64,000 nt of DNA from an uncultured Eubacterium sp. Lineage in GTDB: Bacteria; Bacillota; Clostridia; Lachnospirales; Lachnospiraceae. The stretch spans positions 1 through 64,000 of the forward strand of contig CAJUFM010000004.1 in assembly GCA_910585745.1 (NCBI GenBank), given 5' to 3'. The position numbers and the translations under genes were made by a program. Below, in pieces: positions 1-8,011 of the stretch (its first letter is position 1; every line of letters starts with the position of its first letter). Under the pieces are notes generated by a model. It was given only the letters and a program-made list of their open reading frames with translations. It did no database searches and was not told the origin of the DNA.

Positions 1-53
1 ACGGTGGTGTGAGAGGTCGGCTAATCAATTAATGATTAGCCTCCTACTCGATT
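1..53 (+). mobile_element. 3' end of a group II intron (end of domain V, domain VI)
   Basis: Bases 19-27 and 33-41 form a perfect 9-bp hairpin with a 5-nt loop. Below it GAG/AGG at 12-17 can pair with CCT and CTC at 43-45 and 47-49, leaving A46 bulged. A bulged adenosine about 7 nt from the 3' boundary is the branch-point signature of group II intron domain VI. The ACGGT at 1-5 fits the 3' strand of domain V. The rest of the intron, including any maturase, lies outside the window. The 3' splice boundary is probably around 52-53. Recognition is by structure and remembered family sequence. Confidence 0.7.
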
Positions 54-95
54 TTGCGCGAAGCGTTGGGCTGCCAGAATGGAGAAGGAGATAGG

Positions 96-710
96 ATGGA
101 GAGGAAAACTGATTCTTATGTGTATTATATGTTTCACAAACCGGCGGGCTGTATCACAGCAGTGAGGGACGACAGACATCGGACGGTGATGGAATATTTC
201 CGCAGTGCAGACGTGCCAGGGCTTCATCCGGTGGGGCGGCTGGATAAGGACACAGAGGGGCTTCTTTTTGTTACAAATGACGGCATTTGGAACCAGAAGC
301 TCATGAATCCGGAGAATCACGTGGAAAAGACTTACTTTTTCTGGGCGCTGGGTGAGCTCTCTGAGGAAAACCACCAGCGGCTGGAACAGGGGATCGAGCT
401 GAGGGGCGGCAGGGCAGGTGCTTCCCATCTGGTTCGTGGAAAGACAGCGGTTCTTGGGGATATACAGGATCTGGCCAGAGGAATAAAACCGGGAAACCGA
501 AAGAATCAGCCGGTGTTTTCAGGTCTTCTCACGATCTATGAGGGACGCAAGCATCAGGTGAAGAGGATGCTGAAAGCGGCAGGATGTTTTGTCGTCTATC
601 TGAAACGGGTATCCATAGGAGGAATACAGCTGGATGACCATCTGGCTCCAGGTGAATTCCGCCCCCTAAGGCAGGAGGAATTCCAGCGGATATCCATGGA
701 AATTAAGTAG
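96..710 (+). CDS. RsuA/RluE-family rRNA pseudouridine synthase
   Basis: A 204-aa cytosolic enzyme that converts a uridine in ribosomal RNA to pseudouridine. The signature GRLDKDTEGLL near residues 48-58 carries the catalytic Asp; FHKPAG lies near the N-terminus and GRKHQVKRML near residue 150. There is no S4 RNA-binding domain, as in RluE, so it is a short family member. I place the start at ATG 96 because GGAGAAGGAG at 81-90 sits just upstream; a TTG at 54 would extend it into the intron junction without a ribosome site. The group II intron end is only about 43 bp upstream, so the native promoter may have been displaced. The exact rRNA target cannot be read from sequence. Confidence 0.85.
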   Translation: MERKTDSYVYYMFHKPAGCITAVRDDRHRTVMEYFRSADVPGLHPVGRLDKDTEGLLFVTNDGIWNQKLMNPENHVEKTYFFWALGELSEENHQRLEQGIELRGGRAGASHLVRGKTAVLGDIQDLARGIKPGNRKNQPVFSGLLTIYEGRKHQVKRMLKAAGCFVVYLKRVSIGGIQLDDHLAPGEFRPLRQEEFQRISMEIK

Positions 711-767
711 AAAATCTAGAAGTTTTTGTGAAATCCGCTAAAAAAAGGGTTTCTGGGAAAAAAATGC

Positions 768-797
768 TTTATCTTTGGGGGGAACTTGTGTTATAAT
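768..797 (+). promoter_or_regulatory. Candidate sigma-A promoter for ppdK
   Basis: TATAAT at 792-797 is preceded 18 bp upstream by TTTATC at 768-773. It lies about 80 bp before the ppdK start, so the message would have a short 5' UTR. The -10 is perfect and the -35 weak. Confidence 0.45.
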
Positions 798-875
798 ATT
801 CACAGCGACTAGTCAAATGTTATTTTGCAAGTCAAACTATAATATTATTATTAAATTTAGGAGGAATTTATAGAC

Positions 876-3503
876 ATGGCAAACAAATGGGTTTATTTGT
901 TCAGTGAAGGTAACGCAGACATGCGTGAACTCCTCGGCGGAAAAGGTGCAAACCTTGCTGAGATGACCAGCCTTGGTCTTCCGGTACCACAGGGATTTAC
1001 GATTACAACAGAAGCATGTACACAGTACTATGAAGATGACCGTGAGATCAATGATGAGATCCAGGGACAGATCAACGAGTACATCGTTAAGATGGAAGAG
1101 ATCACCGGGAAGAAATTCGGGGATAAAGAGAATCCGCTTCTTGTATCCGTTCGTTCCGGAGCACGTGCTTCCATGCCAGGTATGATGGACACGATCCTGA
1201 ACCTTGGACTGAACGAGACAGTAGTAAACGTAATTGCTGAAAAGTCTAACAACCCACGCTGGGCTTGGGACTGCTACAGAAGATTTATCCAGATGTACTC
1301 CGACGTTGTTATGGAAGTTGGAAAGAAATATTTTGAAGAGCTCATCGACAAAATGAAAGAAGACCGTGGCGTACAGCAGGACGTTGAGCTGACAGCAGAT
1401 GATCTGAAGGAACTGGCAAATCAGTTCAAAGCTGAGTATAAAGAGAAGATCGGCGCAGACTTCCCAGATGACCCGAAGGAGCAGCTGATGGGTGCGATCA
1501 AAGCCGTATTCCGTTCCTGGGACAACCCTCGTGCGAATGTATACCGTCGTGACAATGATATCCCTTATTCCTGGGGTACAGCTGTAAACGTACAGTCTAT
1601 GGCATTTGGTAACATGGGTGACGACTGTGGTACAGGTGTTGCATTTACCCGTGATCCAGCTACCGGCGAGAAGAAACTTATGGGTGAGTTCCTGAAGAAT
1701 GCCCAGGGAGAAGACGTAGTTGCTGGTGTTCGTACACCGATGCCCATCGCTCAGATGGAGCAGGAGTTCCCAGAAGCATTTGCTCAGTTTAAAGAGGTTT
1801 GCTCCACTCTGGAGAATCACTACAGAGATATGCAGGATATGGAGTTTACTGTTGAAAATAAGAAGCTTTACATGCTGCAGACCCGTAATGGTAAGAGAAC
1901 TGCCCAGGCTGCTCTTAAGATTGCATGCGACCTGGTAGATGAGGGTATGAGAACAGAAGAAGAAGCAGTTGTAATGATCGATCCTCGTAATCTGGACACC
2001 CTTCTTCATCCACAGTTCGATGCTGCTGCACTGAAGGCTGCTACACCTATGGCAAAAGCACTTGGTGCTTCTCCGGGAGCTGCTTGTGGTAAAGTCGTAT
2101 TTACTGCTGAGGATGCAGTAGAGTGGAATGCCCGCGGAGAAAAAGTTGTTCTTGTTCGTCTTGAGACATCTCCAGAAGATATTACTGGTATGAAAGCTTC
2201 CCAGGGTATCCTGACCGTCCGCGGTGGTATGACAAGCCATGCAGCCGTTGTTGCACGTGGTATGGGTACATGCTGTGTATCCGGCTGTGGTGACATCAAC
2301 ATGGATGAGGCAAATAAGAAATTTACGTTGAATGGTAAAGAGTTCAAAGAGGGAGATTCCATCTCCATCGACGGCTCTACCGGAAATATTTATGATGGCA
2401 TTATCCCAACAGTAGATGCTACTATTGCTGGTGAGTTTGGCCGCATCATGGATTGGGCTGACAAATATCGTACCATGAAAGTACGTACCAATGCAGATAC
2501 TCCTGCTGATGCAAAGAAAGCACGTGAGCTCGGTGCAGAGGGTATCGGACTCTGCCGTACAGAGCATATGTTCTTCGAGGAAGACAGAATTGCTGCATTC
2601 CGTGAGATGATCTGCGCGGATACTGTAGAGGAAAGAGAAGCTGCTCTGGACAAGATCCTTCCTTATCAGCAGAGTGACTTTGAAGCTCTTTATGAGGCTC
2701 TTGAAGGAAATCCAGTTACTATCCGTTTCCTGGATCCGCCTCTTCATGAGTTCGTTCCGACGGAGGAAGCAGATATTAAGAAACTGGCTGATGCCCAGGG
2801 CAAATCTGTAGAGGATATCAAAGCGATCATCGCTTCCCTGCATGAGTTCAACCCAATGATGGGACATCGTGGATGCCGTCTGGCTGTAACCTATCCGGAA
2901 ATCGCTAAGATGCAGACAAAAGCTGTGATCCGTGCAGCGATCAACGTTCAGAAAGCACACGCAGACTGGACTGTAAAACCGGAGATCATGATCCCATTGA
3001 TCGGCGATGTGAAAGAGCTTAAATATGTTAAGAAATTTGTTGTTGAGACCGCTGATGCTGAAATCGCAGCAGCTGGAAGTGATCTGAAATATGAAGTAGG
3101 TACTATGATCGAGATTCCTCGTGCCGCACTTACTGCTGATGAGATCGCAAAAGAGGCTGACTTCTTCTGCTTCGGTACCAACGACTTGACCCAGATGACA
3201 TTCGGGTTCTCCCGTGATGACGCTGGTAAATTCCTGGATGCTTACTACGATGCTAAGATCTTTGAGAATGATCCATTTGCAAAACTTGACCAGACTGGTG
3301 TAGGCAAGCTTATGGAGACTTCCTTGAAGCTCGGCAAACCTGTAAACAGTGCCCTTCACTGCGGTATCTGTGGTGAGCACGGTGGAGATCCATCTTCTGT
3401 AGAGTTCTGCAATAAGATCGGTCTTGACTATGTATCCTGTTCACCGTTCCGTGTGCCGATCGCAAGACTTGCGGCAGCACAGGCGGCGATTGCACAGAAG
3501 TAG
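876..3503 (+). CDS. ppdK: Pyruvate, phosphate dikinase
   Basis: An 875-aa cytosolic enzyme interconverting pyruvate + ATP + Pi and PEP + AMP + PPi, central to pyrophosphate-linked glycolysis or gluconeogenesis in clostridia. The N-terminal nucleotide-binding domain begins with KGANLAEM. The phosphorylated histidine is His455 in GGMTSHAAVVARGMG. The C-terminal PEP/pyruvate barrel ends with the catalytic Cys829 in HCGICGEHGGDP. Length matches the family (about 874 aa). AGGAGG at 859-864 precedes ATG 876. Codon use is strongly biased, as expected of a highly expressed gene. Its last codons (AQAAIAQK plus stop) are duplicated at 8417-8443, so the present 3' end may have arrived with an inserted element. 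The protein is intact. Confidence 0.97.
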   Translation: MANKWVYLFSEGNADMRELLGGKGANLAEMTSLGLPVPQGFTITTEACTQYYEDDREINDEIQGQINEYIVKMEEITGKKFGDKENPLLVSVRSGARASMPGMMDTILNLGLNETVVNVIAEKSNNPRWAWDCYRRFIQMYSDVVMEVGKKYFEELIDKMKEDRGVQQDVELTADDLKELANQFKAEYKEKIGADFPDDPKEQLMGAIKAVFRSWDNPRANVYRRDNDIPYSWGTAVNVQSMAFGNMGDDCGTGVAFTRDPATGEKKLMGEFLKNAQGEDVVAGVRTPMPIAQMEQEFPEAFAQFKEVCSTLENHYRDMQDMEFTVENKKLYMLQTRNGKRTAQAALKIACDLVDEGMRTEEEAVVMIDPRNLDTLLHPQFDAAALKAATPMAKALGASPGAACGKVVFTAEDAVEWNARGEKVVLVRLETSPEDITGMKASQGILTVRGGMTSHAAVVARGMGTCCVSGCGDINMDEANKKFTLNGKEFKEGDSISIDGSTGNIYDGIIPTVDATIAGEFGRIMDWADKYRTMKVRTNADTPADAKKARELGAEGIGLCRTEHMFFEEDRIAAFREMICADTVEEREAALDKILPYQQSDFEALYEALEGNPVTIRFLDPPLHEFVPTEEADIKKLADAQGKSVEDIKAIIASLHEFNPMMGHRGCRLAVTYPEIAKMQTKAVIRAAINVQKAHADWTVKPEIMIPLIGDVKELKYVKKFVVETADAEIAAAGSDLKYEVGTMIEIPRAALTADEIAKEADFFCFGTNDLTQMTFGFSRDDAGKFLDAYYDAKIFENDPFAKLDQTGVGKLMETSLKLGKPVNSALHCGICGEHGGDPSSVEFCNKIGLDYVSCSPFRVPIARLAAAQAAIAQK
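3475..3501 (+). repeat. Direct repeat copy 1 at the ppdK 3' end (putative attachment site)
   Basis: These 27 bp form the last codons of ppdK and match 8417-8443 at 26 of 27 positions. The single difference is synonymous (GCG versus GCA). Such duplicated gene ends flank elements that integrate into the 3' end of a gene and restore it. Confidence 0.6.
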
Positions 3504-3543
3504 GATACTGAGAACTTCAATATAGGATTCAAGTAATATAATG

Positions 3544-3586
3544 AACCGCCCCGGCGTATCGTTTGGTACGAGGGGCGGTTTAAAAA
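3544..3586 (+). terminator. Long hairpin after ppdK
   Basis: AACCGCCCC at 3544-3552 pairs with GGGGCGGTT at 3572-3580, with a further pairable GTATC/GGTAC inside. The T-run is short and interrupted, so termination may be partial. It is a near-duplicate of the hairpin at 3865-3901. Confidence 0.5.
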
Positions 3587-3616
3587 TAGTAACAGAGGGA
3601 CAAGGAGGGCAAAGTA

Positions 3617-3844
3617 ATGTGCATGTTTTGCAAATGCGATTCTGTAAAAGCAAGCTTTACTACGCATGTTGTTAATTACAATGGAGCGATTATTGTAATT
3701 AAGAATGTCCCTTGTGAAGAATATGAGCAATGCGGAGAGAAGTATTATACGGATGAAGTCGCCGAGAAAATAGAAAAACTGGTAAACTTTGCGAAGCAGA
3801 TGATGCAGGAAATTGTGGTATTGGATTATGCAAAGGTTTCATAG
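3617..3844 (+). CDS. YgiT-type zinc-finger (MqsA-like N-terminal) protein
   Basis: A 75-aa protein starting after AAGGAGGG at 3602-3609. It has CxxC at residues 2-5 and a second knuckle in IIVIKNVPC...EQCGEKYY, the pattern of YgiT-type zinc fingers that form the N-terminal half of MqsA-family antitoxins. The usual CEECEQC is here CEEYEQC: one zinc ligand is Tyr (TAT instead of TGT/TGC), so metal binding may be weakened or use the preceding Cys. No DUF4258-type toxin gene lies beside it and there is no C-terminal HTH, so it looks like an orphan. It is bracketed by two related hairpins at 3544 and 3865. Family assignment is good; function is unknown. Confidence 0.75.
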   Translation: MCMFCKCDSVKASFTTHVVNYNGAIIVIKNVPCEEYEQCGEKYYTDEVAEKIEKLVNFAKQMMQEIVVLDYAKVS

Positions 3845-3864
3845 AACAATAGAGGATAAGAATG

Positions 3865-3906
3865 AACCGCCCCATAGTATCGTTAGGATACAGGGGCGGT
3901 TTTTTA
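3865..3906 (+). terminator. Rho-independent terminator
   Basis: AACCGCCCC at 3865-3873 pairs with GGGGCGGTT at 3893-3901, with an inner GTATC/GATAC stem, followed by a run of T. It terminates the YgiT gene and is a sequence relative of the hairpin at 3544-3580. Confidence 0.75.
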
Positions 3907-3986
3907 GTATTCTGAATTGTTTTTCTTAGTTATTTTTCATAGGCGTCAAGCATTTTCTGGTATTTTTCTTTAGAGGGCAAGTCATT

Positions 3987-4130
3987 ATGATTATAAAAGT
4001 GTGGAAATTGAAGAAATATCCCATAGAAAAGGTATTGAAAGAACTGGAGGGCGGCAAAAAGGAAACTCTTCCAAAGAAGGATAAGGCGAAGAAAGGGGAG
4101 AAAAAGGATGTACCACAGAATCATAAATAA
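3987..4130 (+). CDS. Small lysine-rich protein, unknown
   Basis: A 47-aa frame from ATG 3987, preceded by AGAGGG about 10 nt upstream. The N-terminal half reads like a small folded segment (KVWKLKKYPIEKVLKEL) and the C-terminal half is almost all Lys, Glu and Gly. The last 23 nt overlap the next gene's start at 4108, suggesting translational coupling. It is the first of four tiny same-strand genes that together look like mobile-element cargo or the remains of a transfer operon. I do not recognise a family. Confidence 0.5.
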   Translation: MIIKVWKLKKYPIEKVLKELEGGKKETLPKKDKAKKGEKKDVPQNHK

Positions 4131-4506
4131 ACTCGATGCGGAATTGTTTTCGGAAGAATTGCAGGAAAAGAAGGTAGACCGTATTGTGATAGAACGGATA
4201 AGGGAACTGGCTGGTATGCTGGATGACCGATATGGTGTCTGCCGTGGATCTGCCGATATGGGCGGTTATATTCTGTTTTTTCATGACAGCAGGGACTATG
4301 GGAAGTGCGTTCCGCATATTCTGCAGTTCTATCATATGGATAGGGAATTATTTGAATATTCTGAGCGAATCAATGGGGATTCGGTCTCCGGCGTAGAGTG
4401 GTGGGAAGAGTTGTACCTTCTCTCTGCGGAGGATGCACTGGTGCTGATTCATCCCAAAGGGGATACTCAGGAAAAGAAAGCAGGGAAAGGATGGGAAGAG
4501 AAATGA
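4108..4506 (+). CDS. Hypothetical protein of the island
   Basis: A 132-aa soluble protein with a GGGGAG-like ribosome site inside the preceding reading frame. It has no signal peptide and is rich in Glu, Asp, Tyr and His in its middle (ADMGGYILFFHDSRDYGKC). The C-terminal tail is charged. Its ATG lies inside gene 3987-4130 and its end overlaps the next ATG at 4503, so the block is probably translated as a coupled unit. I recall similar proteins in Firmicute integrative elements but cannot name a family. Confidence 0.6.
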   Translation: MYHRIINKLDAELFSEELQEKKVDRIVIERIRELAGMLDDRYGVCRGSADMGGYILFFHDSRDYGKCVPHILQFYHMDRELFEYSERINGDSVSGVEWWEELYLLSAEDALVLIHPKGDTQEKKAGKGWEEK

Positions 4507-4583
4507 ATTATGTGATATTCGGTATGCTGACAGCGGGAGCGGTCATTATCACAGCGGAACTGCTGATGGAATATGCCAGTTGA
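4503..4583 (+). CDS. 26-aa single-span membrane peptide
   Basis: ATG 4503 overlaps the upstream stop. The peptide is hydrophobic almost throughout (VIFGMLTAGAVIITAELL), long enough to span the membrane once. A GGGAAGAG stretch just before it could serve as ribosome site. Its place in an overlapping gene chain argues that it is translated. Function unknown; holin-like or TA-like peptides are possible but unsupported. Confidence 0.45.
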   Translation: MNYVIFGMLTAGAVIITAELLMEYAS

Positions 4584-4598
4584 GGGAGGTGGTTGCAG

Positions 4599-4745
4599 AT
4601 GGCAGAAGCATTTTTATTTTTACTGGGATTTACCAGCGTCACAGCAGTTTATGAGATTGCGAAGACAGGCAAAAAGACGAAAACGGATAGGATGAATCGT
4701 GCGGCTGATTCATGGAGGAAACAGTACAAAAAAGGTGGTCAGTAA
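4599..4745 (+). CDS. 48-aa small protein with hydrophobic N-terminus
   Basis: ATG 4599 follows GGGAGG with a normal gap. Residues 2-20 are hydrophobic (one membrane segment or uncleaved anchor) and the rest is strongly basic (KTGKKTKTDR, KQYKKGG). It ends the four-gene chain from 3987. No family recognised. Confidence 0.5.
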   Translation: MAEAFLFLLGFTSVTAVYEIAKTGKKTKTDRMNRAADSWRKQYKKGGQ

Positions 4746-4799
4746 AAACAAGGTGAAAGAGAAACCAGAAGCGTCATATCTTATGTGGCGTCTCTGGTT

Positions 4800-5003
4800 T
4801 TACTCTTCGTCGTCAATATATTCCATGATATCCGAAACACCACACTTTAGTAATCGGCATAACTGGTTGATGGTATTGGTGGAAACACTGTTACCTTTTT
4901 GGATGGAGTAATAAGTCGCCCTTGAAAAACCCATTTTTTCAAGGCGGTAAGAGGTAATCTGTCTAGTTTTCATAGTCTTGAAGAGGGGAGCGTAACTAAT
5001 CAA
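4800..5003 (-). CDS. Small Xre/Cro-type HTH regulator
   Basis: A 67-aa stand-alone helix-turn-helix protein of the HTH_26/Cro-C1 kind. The recognition region is FSRATYYSIQKGNSVSTNTI and the tail CRLLKCGVSDIMEY is typical of this short family. The start is TTG: AAGGAG lies about 8 nt upstream on the minus strand and no ATG is better placed. It is divergent from the surface-protein gene at 5194. The shared intergenic region holds repeated ATGTATGRATAT motifs, so it probably represses itself and/or its divergent neighbour. Confidence 0.8.
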   Translation of the reverse strand: MISYAPLFKTMKTRQITSYRLEKMGFSRATYYSIQKGNSVSTNTINQLCRLLKCGVSDIMEYIDDEE

Positions 5004-5056
5004 TGAAATATCTCCTTTGCCTGTTTTTACTTTTATTGTAGTGATAAAAAATAAAC

Positions 5057-5085
5057 TTAACTATGTATGAATATCCGAGTATAAT
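5057..5085 (+). promoter_or_regulatory. Promoter for the gene at 5194
   Basis: TTAACT at 5057-5062, 17 bp, TATAAT at 5080-5085. The first operator-like repeat (5063-5074) lies in its spacer, so a bound regulator would block polymerase. Confidence 0.5.
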
Positions 5086-5116
5086 TTTATGAGAATATGT
5101 ATGGATATTTATACAT
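5063..5116. promoter_or_regulatory. Operator-like repeats between divergent genes
   Basis: ATGTATGAATAT at 5063-5074 and ATGTATGGATAT at 5097-5108 are direct repeats 34 bp apart with one mismatch. The second is also half of an inverted repeat ATGTAT...ATACAT (5097-5102, 5111-5116). They are plausible binding sites for the adjacent Xre protein. Confidence 0.4.
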
Positions 5117-5193
5117 AAAGGATGATTTTTCTTTAGAAGTTACTGGGAGAAAAATGCAGGTGAAAATATTTGAAAGAACTGGAGGAAAGAAGA

Positions 5194-7182
5194 ATGAGGA
5201 ATGGAAACAATGATGTGAAACATCATAGAAAATGGCTGGCTGTCCTGCTGGTGTTCAGTATGATAGCAACGCTCTATATGCCAACCTACAGCAAAGCACA
5301 AAATGCCCCGTTGGATAACGTGCCGGAGGGTTATATCGGGATTTATGATATAGCGGATTTGTATGGTATCCGTAATGACCTGACGGCAAACTATATTTTG
5401 ATGAAAGATATTGATATGTCAGAGGATACCGCTGAGGGTGGTGATTGGAATCTGACGGGGCATGGATGGACACCGATTGATGGATTTGCAGGGACTTTTG
5501 ACGGGAACGGTCATAGGATAATTGGAATGCATATCTATGGGGAGGTGGAGCAGGCTGTGGGGCTGTTTGGAAAGTTAGGGAATAGCTATCCAGAAAAAGT
5601 AAGTATTAAAAATCTTGCAATGGTAGATATAAATATAAACATTATAAATGAAGATAGAGGGGGATGGTGTTCGGTTGGTGGAATTGTTGGTCATGGTTAT
5701 GACGATGTTAAAATAGAAAACTGCTATACTACAGGGGATATTTTGGCAGAGGTTAAATGTTCTCAAAGTTACGTAGGCGGTTTGATGGGCGGCGGACGAA
5801 CTTCAAGTGTAAGTAATTGTTATAATATCTGTAATGTTATTTTGAGTGGCGATTCTACGGATATAACTGATGGTGTTGGTGGTATTGCACAGAGTTGCAA
5901 TGCAGATTTTTGTTATAATATTGGAACAATCAGTAGAGCGAAAAGCAATGTGACTGATGCATATCCTATAGTGGGGAATGGTCATCAAGCATCACATTGT
6001 TATGCTCTATCGAATACAGCGAATAAAGATAATAAAGGCTGTACCGTTCTTTTCCCAACCCAATTAAAGGACAAGCGTACCTTAGTAGGTTTTGACTTTG
6101 ATAACGTATGGGAAATAGATCCATATTGTGACTATCCCTATCCGCAGTTAAAGAGCAACCGCCAGATTCGCATTGTTTCTTTGGATATTGTTACCGAGCC
6201 AACTAAAACAGAGTATGAGCAGGCAGATTCCTTAGACCTTTCTGGTGGAACGGTAAAGATTACCTATGAGGATGAGACCACAGCAACCATTCCTATTACG
6301 GAAGATATGGTGAGTGGTTATGATATGAATTTGATTGGTGAGCAGAATGTAATGGTTTCCTATTGTGGTGTCAGTACGACGTACCCCATTATTGTGAAAG
6401 AAGTTCCGCTGAGAGGAATTTCCCTAAACCAGTCAAAGGTATCATTAGGGAGAAATAAGTCTTTGCAGTTATCCGTCAACTATAGTCCTGTCAATGCTTC
6501 TGATAAAACAGTCGAATGGACTTCCAGTGATTCGAGCATTGGGTTAGTGGCACAGTGTCAGATTTAGGTATTGATTCCCTGTGCAACCATTTCTCTCAAT
6601 AAAACTTTGGCAAATATGAAAGTGGGGGAAACCTTAAAATTAACTGCACAGATGTTACCGCTTGATACAACGGATGTACTGGAGTGGAAAACCAGTAATG
6701 CCACAGTTGCAGATGTTTCTAGTGGAACGGTAACCGCATATAAAGCAGGAACAGCGAAAGTTACTGCTTATGTAGAAAATGGGGTATCTGTTGATTGTAA
6801 AATAACCGTAACGAATAGCAGTACCAGTAGTAATAATAGTAGTAAGAATACTGGAAATACGGGGACAGGGAAAGGAAAAACTGCCAGTACCATTACTTCT
6901 GTCAAAGGTAAAATTTCATCTATAAAAAGTACGGGAAGCAAAAGTATTAAATTGAAATTAGGAAATCTTGGCAGTGCAGACGGATACCAGATTCAGTATT
7001 CTTTGAAGAAGAATTTTAAGAACTCAAAGAAAATCAAGAAGAAGAGTAAGAATATAACAATTAAGAAGTTAAAGAAAAATAGGAGATATTATGTGCGTGT
7101 AAGAGTGTATGGGAAAGTAAATGGCAAGACCTATTATGGGAAGTGGAGTGCCAGAAAATCAGTTAAGACGAGGAGAAAATAG
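5194..7182 (+). pseudogene. Secreted GLUG/Big_2/fibronectin-like surface protein, interrupted
   Basis: The frame starts at ATG 5194 (GGAGGA at 5181-5186) with a signal peptide ending near TYSKAQ. Then come GLUG-like repeats (FAGTFDGNGHRIIGM, VGLFGKLG), two Big_2-type Ig modules and a C-terminal fibronectin-III-like domain (YQIQYS, RRYYVRVRVYGKVNGKTYYG). A TAG at 6565-6567 stops the frame; two codons later the same frame continues to 7182. The first Ig repeat is also cut short just before the stop (WTSSDSSIG jumps to CQI), suggesting a small deletion plus nonsense codon. A restart at TTG 6571 is possible but has no clear ribosome site and would lack a signal peptide. Confidence 0.75.
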
Positions 7183-7215
7183 AGAAAAAACTAAATTATG
7201 TAAGGAGAAAATGCG

Positions 7216-7735
7216 ATGAAAAATGTATCTAAAAAAGTATTAGTTATGAGTATTGCTGTGTCGTTACTTATTGGAATACTTAGTATAAATAATAAAGAAT
7301 ATGTATTAAATAATCAAATATGGTTATCAAACATGAAATGTGTTGATGATAAATTTGAAGGGCAACTTGAGATTACGTACTCGAGTATGAATTTAAATTT
7401 TAATTTTTTAGAGGATTTGTTAAGGGAAGAAGTGGAAAATAAGATTGAAGAAATTATAAGTACCTTTTATATTTCTTGTTTTTGTGAAAGTGTTCAAAAA
7501 GATATTATGTGGAGCCAATATGCAAATAATCACAAAGGATTCTGTATAGAATATTATTAAGAAAGAGAAAGGAAAAGTAATTACGCAACCGTTACCTAAA
7601 GCTATTTATATGGGAGTCGATATAGAAGATTCGTTAAGGGATTTTTTGAATAAATATTGTATGGATAGATTTGTTGAATTATACCAAATGGAGATAGACA
7701 AGTCAAAAGGAAAAATGATACCAAAGAGAATATGA
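7216..7735 (+). pseudogene. DUF2971-like gene remnant fused to a signal-peptide leader
   Basis: ATG 7216 has a good ribosome site (AAGGAG) and begins with a signal-peptide-like leader, MKNVSKKVLVMS then a hydrophobic stretch. It then switches to DUF2971-type sequence: VLNNQIWLSN near residue 30 and IMWSQYANNHKGFCIEYY at the end. The frame stops at 7560, but another frame continues the domain to 7735 (IIKKEKGKVITQPLPKAIYM), so there is a frameshift near 7555. DUF2971 proteins are cytosolic and have no signal peptide, so the front end looks like a recombination product. Very AT-rich. Probably inactive. Confidence 0.6.
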
Positions 7736-7790
7736 TACAAGTATATTTTGGGCAAATTTGACAACTCCAATTTTTTATAATGAAAAATAG

Positions 7791-7819
7791 TGGATAATGC
7801 TAAGAGGATTTGTTATAAT
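7791..7819 (+). promoter_or_regulatory. Promoter of the toxin-antitoxin pair
   Basis: TGGATA at 7791-7796, 17 bp, TATAAT at 7814-7819, about 30 bp before the antitoxin start. Confidence 0.5.
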
Positions 7820-7849
7820 ATATTTATTAAATAGAGAGGAAGTGAAGTT

Positions 7850-8011
7850 GTGGCAGTTGTAGAACAGACTCGTCCGGCGGAAAAATCGCAGGAAACGCAG
7901 ATTTTTAAGGAATTGGATAAGGGCATAGATGATATGGAGGCAGGTAGGGTTATTGACCATGATGAAGCGATGCGTATTCTTAAAGAGAGGGTAAATCAAT
8001 ATGCATTATAA
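7850..8011 (+). CDS. Type II antitoxin, RelB/Phd-like small protein
   Basis: A 53-aa acidic protein from GTG 7850, preceded by AGAGGAAG. Its C-terminal half (DDMEAGRVIDHDEAMRILK) has the helical pattern found in antitoxins paired with RelE/ParE toxins: a charged helix that wraps the toxin. The N-terminal DNA-binding portion is very short, so autoregulation may be weak. The stop overlaps the toxin start by 11 nt, giving coupled translation with antitoxin first. Confidence 0.65.
   Translation: MAVVEQTRPAEKSQETQIFKELDKGIDDMEAGRVIDHDEAMRILKERVNQYAL

Noticed and set aside
837..3380. An 847-codon open frame on the minus strand across ppdK
   Set aside because: It is an antisense shadow caused by the biased codon use of a highly expressed gene; the translation has no family features and the + strand protein is certain.
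7758..7781. TTGACA and TATAAT upstream of the toxin-antitoxin genes
   Set aside because: The spacer is only 12 bp, too short for a sigma-A promoter; the pair at 7791-7819 fits better.
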